64,000 nucleotides of DNA from Paeniglutamicibacter cryotolerans (GTDB taxonomy: Bacteria > Actinomycetota > Actinomycetes > Actinomycetales > Micrococcaceae): assembly GCF_014190875.1 (NCBI RefSeq), contig NZ_JACHVS010000001.1:2232001-2296000 (forward strand), given 5' to 3'. The notes beneath the pieces were generated by a model, which saw only the letters and a list, made by a program, of their open reading frames with translations, was not told where the DNA came from and did not search any database. Of this stretch, positions 1 to 8,786 are shown piece after piece (the first letter of the stretch is position 1; every line of letters starts with the position of its first letter). Made by a program: the position numbers and the translations under genes.

Positions 1-24
1 ACGGAATTCGTCGCTGTTGTCCAT
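1..24 (-). CDS. Start of a leftward gene, probably class II fumarate hydratase (partial)
   Basis: A minus-strand ATG at 24..22 opens the frame MDNSDEFR, which runs off the left edge. Only eight residues are visible. Actinobacterial FumC proteins often begin with a similar Met-x-x-x-x-Glu-Phe-Arg, and fumC commonly lies next to a carbonic anhydrase, a DUF4245 gene and glpX in Arthrobacter relatives, so fumC is the best guess. This is inference from eight codons and neighbourhood; any other gene remains possible. Confidence 0.35.
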
Positions 25-124
25 GGGGACCACGCTACGCCCGCAGCGGCGATTGTGGCAGGGGGATTGCCACCGGCGAACCCGGGAATAGACGGGTCCG
101 CCTGGGCGCTTGCGGCTCGGTCGG

Positions 125-775
125 CTACAGGGCCCCGAAGCCGGAAACCATTTCGGCCTTGCCCTCGGCCAGGCGGTAAGTCACGCCGATGACCGCGGTC
201 TCACCGGAATCCACTGCTGCGGAAATGACCTTCGAGGCATCGACGAGGCGGTGCGTGGTCTGCTGCACGTGCTCGACCACCGTGGCGTTCACGTCGGTGA
301 TGCCGTGGCGGGAGGCGGTGATCACCGAGGGGGTGATGCGCTCGACCAGGTCGCGGATGAAGCCCGGGGGCATCTGTCCGGTCTCGAAGGCTTCCATGGT
401 GGCAGTGACGGCGCCGCAGGAGTCGTGGCCCAGCACGATGATCAGCGGCACCTTCAGCAGGGCCACCGAATACTCCAGGGAGCCGAGCACCGCGTCGTCG
501 ACCACGTGGCCGGCGGTACGGACCACGAACACGTCGCCCAAGCCCACGTCGAAGATGATTTCAGCGGCAAGCCGGGAGTCCGAGCAGCCGAAGATGACGG
601 CGAAGGGGTGCTGCGTGTCCACCAGCGAGTGGCGCCGCGGGGCGTCCTGGTTGGGGTGGTCGGTGCTGCCTTCCACAAACCGGGCGTTGCCTTGGCGCAG
701 TTTTCGCCAGGCTTCGGCGGGGGACATGGATTTGGTTTCGACGGGTAGGTCGGCTTCGTTCATGGAACCCAGCAT
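125..775 (-). CDS. Beta-class carbonic anhydrase
   Basis: Zinc enzyme that interconverts CO2 and bicarbonate in the cytoplasm, supplying bicarbonate to carboxylases. The beta-class zinc and proton-relay motifs are both present: CSDSR at residues 64-68 (Cys64, Asp66, Arg68) and HDSCG at 117-121 (His117, Cys120). The length of 216 aa is normal for the family. The ATG at 775 sits only two bases after an AGGA, so the second ATG at 763 may be the true start. It lies 3' of the DUF4245 gene on the same strand and upstream of the probable fumC start. The family call is firm; the start is uncertain. Confidence 0.93.
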   Translation of the reverse strand: MLGSMNEADLPVETKSMSPAEAWRKLRQGNARFVEGSTDHPNQDAPRRHSLVDTQHPFAVIFGCSDSRLAAEIIFDVGLGDVFVVRTAGHVVDDAVLGSLEYSVALLKVPLIIVLGHDSCGAVTATMEAFETGQMPPGFIRDLVERITPSVITASRHGITDVNATVVEHVQQTTHRLVDASKVISAAVDSGETAVIGVTYRLAEGKAEMVSGFGAL

Positions 776-828
776 ATTCCTGCCGGTGCGCCGTCCCGCA
801 ACCGGGGGTCCGCGGATGAAGCGGTTAG

Positions 829-1431
829 TCAGCCCGCAGCGGGCAGCCCGGCCGCCACGATGGCCGCCATTTCTTCCAGGACGTTGGTGCCCGATTTGCT
901 GCTCAACAGCACGGTGCTCCTGCCGCGCTTGAGGATGTAGGTGGTGTCTTTGCCCTTGGTGCGTACCTCCCAGGTAGCGCCCCCGATCTCGGTGGTGCCG
1001 GTGATGGCAGCGGAATCGGTGATCTGGGCCAGCCAGACGGCATTCGCATCGGCGGTCTGGCGGAACCAGACGAACTTCTGCTCCGGGGTGACGTAGCCGA
1101 TTTCCCAGTAGGCGATCCCGTCGACGCCGGCAGAGATCCAGCGGGCGAAGTTCGCGTACCAGCCCTCCGGGACGGCCGGTGCCAGCGGGGTGAAGTCCGC
1201 TGCCGCAGCTGCCTCCTGCGCCGTGACGGAGACGTTGATGTCGGGGCGGTAGCCGTCGGTCTTCGACGCTGGATTAAGCGCGATGACCACCACTGCAATG
1301 ATGACTGTGAGCAGCACCGAGATGAACATGCCCTTGACTGTCTGGTTGGCGCGCTTGGCCTGTGAGGGCGTAAGCACCGGCTTGGGCAGTGCCTCGGGCG
1401 CTGATTCTGGGGTCTGGGGCAGGTTCGTCAC
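829..1431 (-). CDS. DUF4245 membrane-anchored protein
   Basis: About 200 aa. A short cytoplasmic N-terminus rich in Pro is followed by one transmembrane helix near residues 28-48 and an extracytoplasmic domain containing WYANFARW and a C-terminal KSGTNVLEEMAA segment, as in actinobacterial DUF4245 proteins. The function of the family is unknown. The frame stays open upstream to 1695, but that part runs into the glpX region with unlikely protein sequence; GTG at 1431 is preferred. A GGAGG lies almost against it, and a GAGAAT hexamer lies six bases upstream, so it may be read with a very short leader or none. It is divergent from glpX, a neighbourhood common in related genomes. Confidence 0.75.
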   Translation of the reverse strand: MTNLPQTPESAPEALPKPVLTPSQAKRANQTVKGMFISVLLTVIIAVVVIALNPASKTDGYRPDINVSVTAQEAAAAADFTPLAPAVPEGWYANFARWISAGVDGIAYWEIGYVTPEQKFVWFRQTADANAVWLAQITDSAAITGTTEIGGATWEVRTKGKDTTYILKRGRSTVLLSSKSGTNVLEEMAAIVAAGLPAAG

Positions 1432-1520
1432 CCCTCCATTCTCGCCTATCCCGGGCCCGGCCTCCAACGCGGGGGATGCCGTGAGCGGTTCATCACACAG
1501 AACCGGCGCGTCGCCGGCGC

Positions 1521-1526
1521 TATGAT
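1521..1526 (+). promoter_or_regulatory. Probable -10 element of glpX
   Basis: TATGAT in the divergent gap between the DUF4245 gene and glpX. It would give a leader of about 45 bases before the GTG at 1578. No convincing -35 hexamer is visible, as is usual in GC-rich actinobacteria. Confidence 0.45.
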
Positions 1527-1577
1527 CTAAGGAGTGTCCGCGGCTAAATGCCGTCAATTCGAAGACGAAGGAACACC

Positions 1578-2600
1578 GTGACAGAAGCCACGAATTTCGC
1601 CCACCTGTCCCCACGACTGTCGGTTTCCGACGCGGAGCCGGATCGCAACCTGGCCCTTGAGCTCGTCCGGGCGACCGAGGCGGCAGCCATCGCATCGAGC
1701 CCCTGGGTCGGATTCGGTGACAAGAACGCCGCCGACGGCGCAGCTGTCGACGCCATGCGCTCGCTGCTCGCCACCGTCTCCTTCAATGGCGTAGTCGTCA
1801 TCGGCGAAGGCGAAAAAGACGAAGCCCCGATGCTGTTCAATGGCGAACGCGTGGGCGACGGAACAGGCGCCGAATGCGACGTCGCAGTCGACCCGATCGA
1901 CGGCACCCGCCTGGCCGCCTTGGGCATCAACAACGCACTGTCTGTGTTGGCAGTGGCCGACCGTGGCTCGATGTTCGACCCGTCTGCCGTCTTCTACATG
2001 GAGAAGCTGGTGACCGGACCCGAGGCGGCCGAACTGGTTGACCTGCGCCTGCCGGTCAAGCAGAACCTGCACCTGATCGCCAAGGCCAAGGGCAAGAAGG
2101 TCAGCCAGATCACCGTGTGCATCTTGGATCGCCCGCGCCATGCCGGCCTGGTCGAGGAAATCCGCGCCGCCGGTGCACGCACCAAGTTCATCATGGACGG
2201 CGACGTTGCCGGCGCCATCGCAGCCACTCGCGAGGGTACCGGCGTCGACGTGTTGATGGGCATCGGCGGAACCCCCGAGGGAATCGTCACCGCCTGCGCC
2301 ATCAAGTCACTGGGAGGCGTCATCCAGGGCCGCCTGTGGCCGACCGATGACGACGAGAAGCAGAAGGCCATTGACGCCGGACACGACCTGTCCCGCGTGC
2401 TGACCACGAACGACCTGGTCACGAGCGATAACTGCTACTTCGCGGCGACCGGCATCACCGACGGCGACCTGCTGCGCGGTGTGCGTTACAAGAACAACAA
2501 GATCACCACCCAGTCGATCGTGATGCGTTCCAAATCCGGAACCATCCGCTTCGTCGAGGGCGAGCACCAGTCCGATAAGTGGGAAGCGTACACCCGCTGA
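1578..2600 (+). CDS. glpX: Class II fructose-1,6-bisphosphatase
   Basis: Hydrolyses fructose 1,6-bisphosphate to fructose 6-phosphate in gluconeogenesis; GlpX is the usual, often sole, FBPase of actinobacteria. The lithium-sensitive phosphatase signature is present: GEGEKDEAP at residues 76-84 and DPIDGT at 105-110, which bind the metals. The 340-aa length fits the class. The frame extends to 1548, but GTG at 1578 has a GAAGGA at proper spacing and gives the usual N-terminus, so I chose it. It is monocistronic in appearance: divergent promoter region upstream and a strong hairpin terminator directly downstream. Confidence 0.95.
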   Translation: MTEATNFAHLSPRLSVSDAEPDRNLALELVRATEAAAIASSPWVGFGDKNAADGAAVDAMRSLLATVSFNGVVVIGEGEKDEAPMLFNGERVGDGTGAECDVAVDPIDGTRLAALGINNALSVLAVADRGSMFDPSAVFYMEKLVTGPEAAELVDLRLPVKQNLHLIAKAKGKKVSQITVCILDRPRHAGLVEEIRAAGARTKFIMDGDVAGAIAATREGTGVDVLMGIGGTPEGIVTACAIKSLGGVIQGRLWPTDDDEKQKAIDAGHDLSRVLTTNDLVTSDNCYFAATGITDGDLLRGVRYKNNKITTQSIVMRSKSGTIRFVEGEHQSDKWEAYTR

Positions 2601-2615
2601 AATCGACCGATACAA

Positions 2616-2668
2616 GGCCGTTTCCCCGCCATCCGATTCGTTGGATTGTGCGGGGGAACGGCCCTTTT
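2616..2668. terminator. Intrinsic terminator after glpX
   Basis: A 14-bp stem (arms 2616-2629 and 2650-2663, one G-T pair) is followed by CTTTT. Inner bases ATCC/GGAT can extend the pairing. It ends glpX and may also stop transcripts of the broken gene coming from the right. Confidence 0.85.
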
Positions 2669-2722
2669 CGTGCCCGAATCAGCGGCGGAAACCATGCCGG
2701 AGCCGTTTCGGTGGCCTGACGG

Positions 2723-3255
2723 CTATTTAGTCTTCTTGCCGGCGACGGTGCGCCCGTCGGCCAGGGTAATGCCGTCCGTGTCAACAGACTCGACAACCAC
2801 CGAGTCGCCCGGCAGGATCCTGCCATTGACAATCGCCTCGAACCGACGCTGGACGCGGTTCCACAGAGCACCGGAAGACAGTCCTTGCCGAACTTCAACC
2901 AGGAACCATCGCCGTTGTCATCAGGCTGCTTGAGCTCAAGGAACCGCTTCACTACTTCGGTCTGGCGTGGGTCTGTTCCGGAGAACTTGGAACCGTCTGT
3001 GGTTGCCGTTTCGTTGATCTTGGGATTGGCCATCAGGACCTTGATGGCTTTCGCGTCCATCCCGAACGGTTCCTCCGGAAGCCGGTCCCTGGGGGCGACC
3101 ACTTCAACGGGCTTCGCTTCCGGTGCAGTAGTGGAAACGGGCGGTGAAGCCACAGCCGGGGGCGGTGATCCGGGAGCCGGACCGGCCCCGCCAGTGCCCC
3201 CGGCGAGCAGTAGGCCAAGCGTGAGTGCAACAGCCGCAATCAATGGTTGATGCAA
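2723..3255 (-). pseudogene. Small secreted protein, interrupted by a frameshift
   Basis: I do not recognise a family. TTG at 3255 follows AAGGGG at seven bases and opens a protein with a hydrophobic signal segment (LIAAVALTLGLLLAGG), then a Pro/Ala/Ser linker, then a soluble part. The reading frame holds to FGKD near 2884. After that the coherent protein continues only in another frame (LSSGALWNRVQRRFEA, on to DGITLADGRTVAGKK), ending at the TAG at 2723-2725. One missing base near 2880-2884 explains the break. Merged, the product is about 177 aa. It could be a true pseudogene or a sequencing error, since both halves look intact and under coding constraint. Confidence 0.6.
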
Positions 3256-3431
3256 GGTATCCCCTTGGCAAACAGGCAAGTTCAGCCATTGAATCCATCC
3301 GCGGGGTCCGGTGAATCAGCGGCGGCGGTTTCCGAGACGCGCCGAATCAAACAAGCGTTTCACCCGTGCGTACACATGTGCAAGGCGCAGTCCCGATGAC
3401 GCGGCCGCGCCTGTGGCATGTTCGGGGCTGG

Positions 3432-4667
3432 TCAGCCGCTGGAACCGGTGGTCACGACAAAGGCCAGTGCGCCGGCGCTGCCGCTGCGCCGGGCCATCAC
3501 CGGGGCCTCGTCGGCGCCGATGAAGACCGATTCGCCGCGGGCTACCCGGGCATCGGAGTAGGGGGAATCGAGCAGGAGTTCGCCCTGCACACAGATCACC
3601 AGGACGGGTCCGTTCTGCAGCAGGGGGACGTCGGCATCTGCCATCGAAGTGTCATCCACGACGGCGGGAATCTCGATGCGCTGGAGTGCGAACTCGGCAA
3701 ACGGGGGAACATAGGTTTCCTGGCCCAGATCGGTGGTCCGGGAGCGGAGACGGGGGACCCCGATGGGGTTGAAGTCCACCGTACCCATCAGTTCCGGGAC
3801 GTCGATGTGCTTGGAGGTCAGTCCTCCGCGCAATACGTTGTCCGAATTGGCCATGACCTCCACGCCCAGCCCGCGTAGGTAGGCATGGACGTTGCCGGCG
3901 TCCAGGTAGATCGCTTCGCCTGGCGCCAACCGCACCAGGTTGAGCAGCAGCGAGACCACGACGCCGGGATCGGACGGGTAGTGGCTGGCCAGCGAGATCA
4001 GTTCGGCCAGTGCCGGCTCCGCTGCGAGCACCGGGTCGGCGGCGACCAGCGCGGGTGCGGCGGCTGCCAGGTCGGAGACCGGGGTTCCGGCATCGAGCAG
4101 GTAGCCGAAGGCCGCCCGCAGGCCTTGCGTGAGCAGCAGCGAGGCAACATGCTCCGCCGTCCGGGACGCTGCGCCGGTCAGGGCGGTGGCCAGCGTGGTG
4201 AAGAGCCCCGCCGATTCCTGTACCGGTCGGAATCCGCTCAGTGCCACGAAGTCGGTGAGCGCAAAAAGCATCTCCGGCTTGTGCTGGCTGTCGCGGTAAT
4301 TCCGGTGGAAGGCGTCGCGGGGGACCCCGGCGGCATCCTCGGCGGCGAGTCCGGCGGCAGCCTGGGCGGGGTTCGGATGTACTTGCACCGAAAGCGGCTT
4401 GTCGGCCGCCAGCAGCTTGGCCAGGAACGGAAGCTGTCCGTAGACGGCGTTTGTTTCCTTGCCCAGAAGTGCCTCCGGATCCGCGGCAATCAGCTCATCC
4501 AGGGCCATGCGTCCCTCGGGCAGCACGGCGAGGGAGGGCGCCGTGGGGTGTGCCCCGATCCACATTTCGGCTTCGGGCGCGCCACTGGCTTCACGGCCCA
4601 GCAGGTGCGAGATCGCGCTCCTTGAGCCCCAGGGGTAGTCCCGGAACGTGTTCTCTAAGAAATACAT
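3432..4667 (-). CDS. manA: Mannose-6-phosphate isomerase, class I
   Basis: Interconverts fructose 6-phosphate and mannose 6-phosphate, feeding GDP-mannose and mannosylated glycans. Zinc-site motifs of type I isomerases are visible: QVHPNP at residues 95-100, HKPEM at 129-133, and the block from AGNVHAYLRG to NVLRGGLTSKHID in the C-terminal half. It is 411 aa, a normal length. The ATG at 4667 is preceded by AAGGACGG, which overlaps the stop of the LCP gene eight bases upstream, so the two are probably translated from one message. In related genomes manA usually sits between Trm112 and ahcY; here it is downstream of the LCP gene. Confidence 0.94.
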   Translation of the reverse strand: MYFLENTFRDYPWGSRSAISHLLGREASGAPEAEMWIGAHPTAPSLAVLPEGRMALDELIAADPEALLGKETNAVYGQLPFLAKLLAADKPLSVQVHPNPAQAAAGLAAEDAAGVPRDAFHRNYRDSQHKPEMLFALTDFVALSGFRPVQESAGLFTTLATALTGAASRTAEHVASLLLTQGLRAAFGYLLDAGTPVSDLAAAAPALVAADPVLAAEPALAELISLASHYPSDPGVVVSLLLNLVRLAPGEAIYLDAGNVHAYLRGLGVEVMANSDNVLRGGLTSKHIDVPELMGTVDFNPIGVPRLRSRTTDLGQETYVPPFAEFALQRIEIPAVVDDTSMADADVPLLQNGPVLVICVQGELLLDSPYSDARVARGESVFIGADEAPVMARRSGSAGALAFVVTTGSSG

Positions 4668-4675
4668 AGCCGTCC

Positions 4676-6244
4676 TTAAGGTACCGAGCACTGGTCGTTG
4701 TTCATGACCAGTTCGGAGATCAAGTCCCTGCGTCCGATCTGTTCGAGCGTGACGAGGTACTCTTCGGTGATGGGCGAACCATCCGGTTTGGTGGAGGGCG
4801 GGGCCGTCTTTTCCGCCGCGGCGGTGCCCGGCTTCTTGGGCTTGGCGGATCCGCCTTCCTTGGCGGTGGGCTTGGAGGCCGGGGGCTCGTTGGTAGAGGC
4901 AAGGAGCTCGTCGATGCGCGTGTGGATTTGGCCGAAATCGGGATAGGTCGAGAACTTCTGCGAGGCAGTTCCGAAGTCCGGGGCACCGAGGGTCAGTGAC
5001 TTGAACGGAGTCTGCCGGGCCTTGTCGGCCAGCGACAGGAAGCTGCCCAGCTGTTGCTGCGGGATATCGGTTTCCACCAGTTCCTCGCCGGCATCCATGA
5101 TCTGGGTGAAGCGGGTCAGTACAGTCTGCGGGCTGAACTGCTTCATCATTGCCTGCTGCAGGCACTGCTGACGCCTGATCCGGTGGTAGTCGGTGGTGAA
5201 GTCGCGTGAACGGGCGAACCAGAGCGCCTGCTTGCCGTTGAACTCTTTCACGCCGGGGGAGAACCAGTGGGTGTTGACGGTGGAATTGGGCCATTTCTTC
5301 GCATTGTAGGGGACCCACCCGCCCGATTTTACAGTGACTCCGCCCATGGCGTCGATGAACCCCGAGAAGCCAGCCATGTCGATGAGCACATAGCCCTGGA
5401 CCTTCAGCCCGGTGATGCCCTCGGCTGCCTCGACGGTAGCCTGCGCCGCGGGGTTCTTCACACCGGGGTAAAGGTGTGCGTATTTTTCCTCGACCGTGGG
5501 GTACAGGGCGTTGAAGATGCACTCGTTGCCGCAGCTGTAGCCGGCGGGGTACACCTCGCGCATCGGGGAGTCCGCCGGGAAGGGAGTGTTCTGGAAATTG
5601 CGCGGGATCGAGATCATTGCCGCGTGGCCGTTCTTGGCATCAACGGAGAGCAGTGACACGCTGTCAGGACGCAGCCCCTGCCGGTTGCTTCCGGCGTCCC
5701 CGCCCATGATCAGGATGTTGTAGCGGCCATCGACCGGGGCGAAGGCGGGCCCGCGGGCAAAGATGCTCTGGATCGCGTTGCGGCCCTCGTTGACGATAAA
5801 CGCCCCATAGCCCAGGATGCCGCTCGTGGCGAAGATGGCAAGGACGAGGCCTCCGGCGACGATGCCGCGCATGCCCGGTGCCAGTAATTTCGGCCGGATC
5901 AGCACCAGGGTGTTCAAGAAGAGCAGCAACCAGCCCACTGCCAGCGCCATCAGCACTATCACTACGAGCAGCTGCACCCAGGACTGGGCGAAGAGGCTGA
6001 TCAGGATGTTCCTGTTGATCAGTGCCAGGGCCAGCAGGAGCACGAGGAGGGCCCAGCAGGACAGGGTCACCGTCACGGCCTTGCGGCCCAGTGCCCTGTT
6101 TCCGGCCACGATCTGCGCCCCGCCGGGCAGGAACACGGTCAGCAGCAGCAACATGATGGCGCGCTTGGACCGCGTGGGTGCCGAGGCCGACTCCGGGTGA
6201 CGGACCGGGTCGGCGGCGGGGCGGGGCAGATCGATGACGGGCAT
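4676..6244 (-). CDS. LytR-CpsA-Psr (LCP) family glycopolymer ligase
   Basis: LCP enzymes move lipid-linked glycopolymers (arabinogalactan, teichoic-acid-like or capsular chains) onto peptidoglycan outside the membrane. About 522 aa. The N-terminus has several transmembrane segments between residues 30 and 150 (around 30-48, 58-77, 84-115 and 128-148), followed by the LCP domain from about 175. Key residues are visible: Asp183 in GGDAGSN, Arg191 and Asp194 in GLRPDS, and Arg215 in SIPRNF, which bind the pyrophosphate and metal. The C-terminus is a Lys/Pro/Ala-rich tail. ATG at 6244 has AGGAG eight bases upstream, overlapping the purE stop. It sits between purE and manA in one dense minus-strand unit. 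Confidence 0.92.
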   Translation of the reverse strand: MPVIDLPRPAADPVRHPESASAPTRSKRAIMLLLLTVFLPGGAQIVAGNRALGRKAVTVTLSCWALLVLLLALALINRNILISLFAQSWVQLLVVIVLMALAVGWLLLFLNTLVLIRPKLLAPGMRGIVAGGLVLAIFATSGILGYGAFIVNEGRNAIQSIFARGPAFAPVDGRYNILIMGGDAGSNRQGLRPDSVSLLSVDAKNGHAAMISIPRNFQNTPFPADSPMREVYPAGYSCGNECIFNALYPTVEEKYAHLYPGVKNPAAQATVEAAEGITGLKVQGYVLIDMAGFSGFIDAMGGVTVKSGGWVPYNAKKWPNSTVNTHWFSPGVKEFNGKQALWFARSRDFTTDYHRIRRQQCLQQAMMKQFSPQTVLTRFTQIMDAGEELVETDIPQQQLGSFLSLADKARQTPFKSLTLGAPDFGTASQKFSTYPDFGQIHTRIDELLASTNEPPASKPTAKEGGSAKPKKPGTAAAEKTAPPSTKPDGSPITEEYLVTLEQIGRRDLISELVMNNDQCSVP

Positions 6245-6254
6245 GGACGCGCTC

Positions 6255-6788
6255 CTAGAGGCCGGGGAAATCGGTCTCGACGGCGTTGCGCAGGGCTGCT
6301 CCCTTGTCGGAGGCGACCTTGCGCAGATCGGCGGAGAAGTCGATGAGCTTTTCCTGCAGCGAGGCCGCCAGCTCGTCGGTGGCGGAGGCCAGCATGCGCA
6401 CGGCCAGCAGGCCGGCGTTGCGGGCACCTCCGATCGAGACAGCGGCCACCGGTACGCCGGCGGGCATCTGCACGATGGACAGCAGCGAATCCATGCCGTC
6501 GAGGGTCTTCAACGGGACCGGAACACCGATGACCGGCAACGGGGTGACCGAGGCGAGCATGCCGGGCAGGTGCGCTGCCCCGCCGGCGCCGGCGATGATC
6601 ACGCGGATGCCACGGGTGTGGGCCTTCTTGCCGTAGGCGATCATGTCCTCGGGCATGCGGTGGGCGGAGACCACGTCGGCTTCGAAGGGGATGCCGAATT
6701 CGGCCAGGGCCTCGGCAGCCAGGCGCATCACGGGCCAGTCCGAATCCGAGCCCATGACCAGGCCGACCAGGGGTGCTGCAGCAGACAT
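6255..6788 (-). CDS. purE: N5-carboxyaminoimidazole ribonucleotide mutase
   Basis: Catalyses N5-CAIR to CAIR in purine synthesis, directly after PurK. Class I PurE signatures are present: GSDSDWPVM at residues 13-21 and SAHRMPE at 41-47, with [11 protein letters not shown] near 67-77. The length (177 aa) is typical of actinobacterial PurE with its C-terminal helix. Its ATG directly abuts the purK stop (TAGATG), implying coupled translation. Confidence 0.96.
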   Translation of the reverse strand: MSAAAPLVGLVMGSDSDWPVMRLAAEALAEFGIPFEADVVSAHRMPEDMIAYGKKAHTRGIRVIIAGAGGAAHLPGMLASVTPLPVIGVPVPLKTLDGMDSLLSIVQMPAGVPVAAVSIGGARNAGLLAVRMLASATDELAASLQEKLIDFSADLRKVASDKGAALRNAVETDFPGL

Positions 6789-7964
6789 CTAGTTCTTTCC
6801 TTCGTTTAATGCATCCACGCCGTCGCGGATGATGGAGGCCACGCGGTTGGCACGGTCCCGCAGCGAAGCAGATCCCTCGCCGGGTTCGGCGACGACGTTC
6901 ACGTGGCCGATCTTGCGGCCCGGGCGGACCGACTTGCCATAGGCATGGACCTTCACGCGCGGCTCGGCGGCCAGTGCCGCGGCGAAGGCGGAGAACAGGT
7001 CTTGGTTGGAGCCGCCAAGGTAGTTCTTCATCACACAGAGCTCGCCGAGGGCCGACGTATCGCCCAAGGGAAGGTCCAGCACGGCCCGAAGATGCTGCTC
7101 GAACTGGCTGGTCACCGAGCCGTTCATGGTCCAGTGCCCGGTATTGTGCGGGCGCATGGCCAGTTCGTTGATGACGAATCCGGCACCGAGCCCGGGGGTC
7201 TCGAAGAGCTCGGCCGCCATGACCCCGGTGACGCCGAAGGCTTCGGCGATGCGCAGCGCGGCTGCCGATGCTGCCGCAGCCACTTCGGGGTCGAGGTCCT
7301 GTGCCGGGGCGATGACCTCGTCGCAGACGCCGTCGACCTGGATGGTGTGGACGACGTCCCAGCCGCGGGCCTCACCCGAGGGGGTGCGGCCCACCATGGC
7401 GGAGAGTTCGCGGGTGAAGGGGACCTTGGCTTCGGCGAGCAGGTCGCCGTTGCCGAACCAGTCGGAGGCCGCCGCTGCGGCCGCCGCATCCTCGATCATG
7501 CGCACGCCCTTGCCGTCGTAGCCTCCGCGCGGGGTCTTGAGCACGATCGGGAAGCCGATCCGCTCACCGAAGGCAACCAGCTCCTCCACGGTGGAGACGG
7601 CGTCCCATTCCGGGTTGGGCAGGCCCAGCTCGGCGATGGCCTTGCGCATCACCAGCTTGTCCTGCGCATGGATCAGCGCCGAGGGCCGGGGCTGGACATT
7701 GACGCCCTCGTCGATCAGCGTCTGCAGATGCGCATTGGGCACGTGCTCGTGGTCGAAGGTCATCACATCCAGGCCACGGGCAAATTCGCGGAGCGTATCG
7801 AGATCCTTGTAGTCACCGACGGGTGCGGTGGCTACCGAGGACGCTGCGGAAACATCGGGGGCTTCGGCGAGGATACGCAGCTCGAAGCCGAGATTCAGGG
7901 CCTCTGGGGCCATCATTCGGGCGAGTTGGCCACCGCCCACTACACCAATCACAGGAAACATCAC
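6789..7964 (-). CDS. purK: N5-carboxyaminoimidazole ribonucleotide synthase
   Basis: ATP-grasp enzyme that carboxylates AIR with bicarbonate and ATP to give N5-CAIR. The N-terminal GVVGGGQLARMM motif, the ATP-grasp core (LKTPRGGYDGKG) and the C-terminal NELAMRPHNTGHWT are all present; 391 aa. The frame is open to 8114, but coherent PurK begins at Met-Phe-Pro. Two starts compete: ATG at 7961 and GTG at 7964. I prefer GTG 7964, because a TACGCT -10 hexamer ends exactly six bases upstream, so transcription should begin at the start codon itself and no ribosome-binding site is seen. It leads the purK-purE-LCP-manA unit and is divergent from gtrA. Confidence 0.94.
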   Translation of the reverse strand: MMFPVIGVVGGGQLARMMAPEALNLGFELRILAEAPDVSAASSVATAPVGDYKDLDTLREFARGLDVMTFDHEHVPNAHLQTLIDEGVNVQPRPSALIHAQDKLVMRKAIAELGLPNPEWDAVSTVEELVAFGERIGFPIVLKTPRGGYDGKGVRMIEDAAAAAAASDWFGNGDLLAEAKVPFTRELSAMVGRTPSGEARGWDVVHTIQVDGVCDEVIAPAQDLDPEVAAAASAAALRIAEAFGVTGVMAAELFETPGLGAGFVINELAMRPHNTGHWTMNGSVTSQFEQHLRAVLDLPLGDTSALGELCVMKNYLGGSNQDLFSAFAAALAAEPRVKVHAYGKSVRPGRKIGHVNVVAEPGEGSASLRDRANRVASIIRDGVDALNEGKN

Positions 7965-7970
7965 TGCACA

Positions 7971-7976
7971 AGCGTA
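7971..7976 (-). promoter_or_regulatory. -10 element for leaderless purK
   Basis: TACGCT on the minus strand, separated by exactly six bases from the GTG of purK. The same TANNNT-N6-GTG layout occurs at three other genes in the window, which supports leaderless transcription. Confidence 0.55.
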
Positions 7977-8120
7977 CCCAACGGGTTGCCTTGCCCCGGG
8001 CGCACACGCGATCTTGGGCACCTTTCCGAGCAAACCCACAGCGGACGTGCCTACAATGGATGGTTGGGCGCTGCTACTTCGCGGCCCGGCCCGGCGGGTG
8101 GCGAGAGCCACCAAACCGGA

Positions 8121-8126
8121 TATTAT
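8121..8126 (+). promoter_or_regulatory. Probable -10 element of gtrA
   Basis: TATTAT lies 20 bases before the gtrA ATG. The predicted transcript would carry the GGAGGG ribosome-binding site, so this gene, unlike its divergent neighbour purK, has a short leader. Confidence 0.45.
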
Positions 8127-8146
8127 TCGACGGACCGTGGAGGGTC

Positions 8147-8728
8147 ATGTTAGCGAAACTGTATGGCAAGGCAATGGGCTTAGCCTCGATGATGTGGCGC
8201 GAAGTCATGAAATTCGGCGTCGTGGGCGGCCTCGCATTTGTCATCGACTCCAGTGTCTACCTTTGGCTGCTCAGTGGCCACATGGGCGACTCCCAGGTGA
8301 AGGCAAAGATCATTGCCGGTGTCGTGGCCACGCTGTTCTCCTGGGTGGCGAACCGCTTCTGGACCTTCAGGCACCGCCGCCAGGCTTCGGTCCTCCGCGA
8401 ACTACTCATGTTCCTGCTGATGAACGCCATCGGCCTGGGCATCGCCGCGGCTTGCGTGGGCTTTACCAAGTACGTGCTGGACCTGACAGACACCACCAGC
8501 GTCTTCATTGCCGGCTCCGTCGTGGGTCTGGTGCTCGGCACCATCTTCCGCTTCTTCGCCTACCGTTTCTGGGTGTTCAGTGCCGAGCTGGATTCCGAGG
8601 AGAAGTTCAAGGACGACTACGACCTGATCGGTGCGGAGACATCGGGCCTCGATTCGGTGCAGACCGTGGAAGATGCCCTGCGCAACACCCCCGGCCTTAC
8701 CGACACCGGGTCGATCCGCCGGATCTAG
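8147..8728 (+). CDS. GtrA-like membrane protein
   Basis: GtrA family proteins are small four-helix membrane proteins thought to help move polyprenyl-linked sugars across the membrane or to modify surface glycans. The 193-aa product has four hydrophobic segments (about residues 22-42, 55-70, 84-106 and 120-140) and the family-typical NRFWTFRHR and FAYRFWVF motifs. A charged tail of about 50 residues follows. ATG at 8147 has GGAGGG directly upstream; earlier in-frame starts lack one. The purK/LCP/manA unit runs in the other direction, so envelope-glycan genes lie on both sides. The substrate is unknown. Confidence 0.88.
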   Translation: MLAKLYGKAMGLASMMWREVMKFGVVGGLAFVIDSSVYLWLLSGHMGDSQVKAKIIAGVVATLFSWVANRFWTFRHRRQASVLRELLMFLLMNAIGLGIAAACVGFTKYVLDLTDTTSVFIAGSVVGLVLGTIFRFFAYRFWVFSAELDSEEKFKDDYDLIGAETSGLDSVQTVEDALRNTPGLTDTGSIRRI

Positions 8729-8748
8729 GATTCCGCTTCACCTCGAGA

Positions 8749-8779
8749 AGGGTGCCGTGGCCACTGGCTGCGGCACCCT
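8749..8779. terminator. Bidirectional hairpin between gtrA and the TIGR03089 gene
   Basis: Nine-base arms (8749-8757 and 8771-8779) with a 13-base loop, centred between two convergent genes. It lacks a clear T-run. Confidence 0.55.
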
Positions 8780-8786
8780 CGTTCGC

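Noticed and set aside
2507..3279. A single 258-aa protein on the minus strand
   Set aside because: The second half of that frame is an out-of-frame Arg/Ser/Pro-rich tail that runs into glpX; the other frame gives a sensible C-terminus, so a frameshift is the better reading.
8147..8728. Longer start for gtrA at 7823
   Set aside because: The extra N-terminus covers the divergent purK promoter and start and looks like no protein; ATG 8147 has a strong ribosome-binding site.
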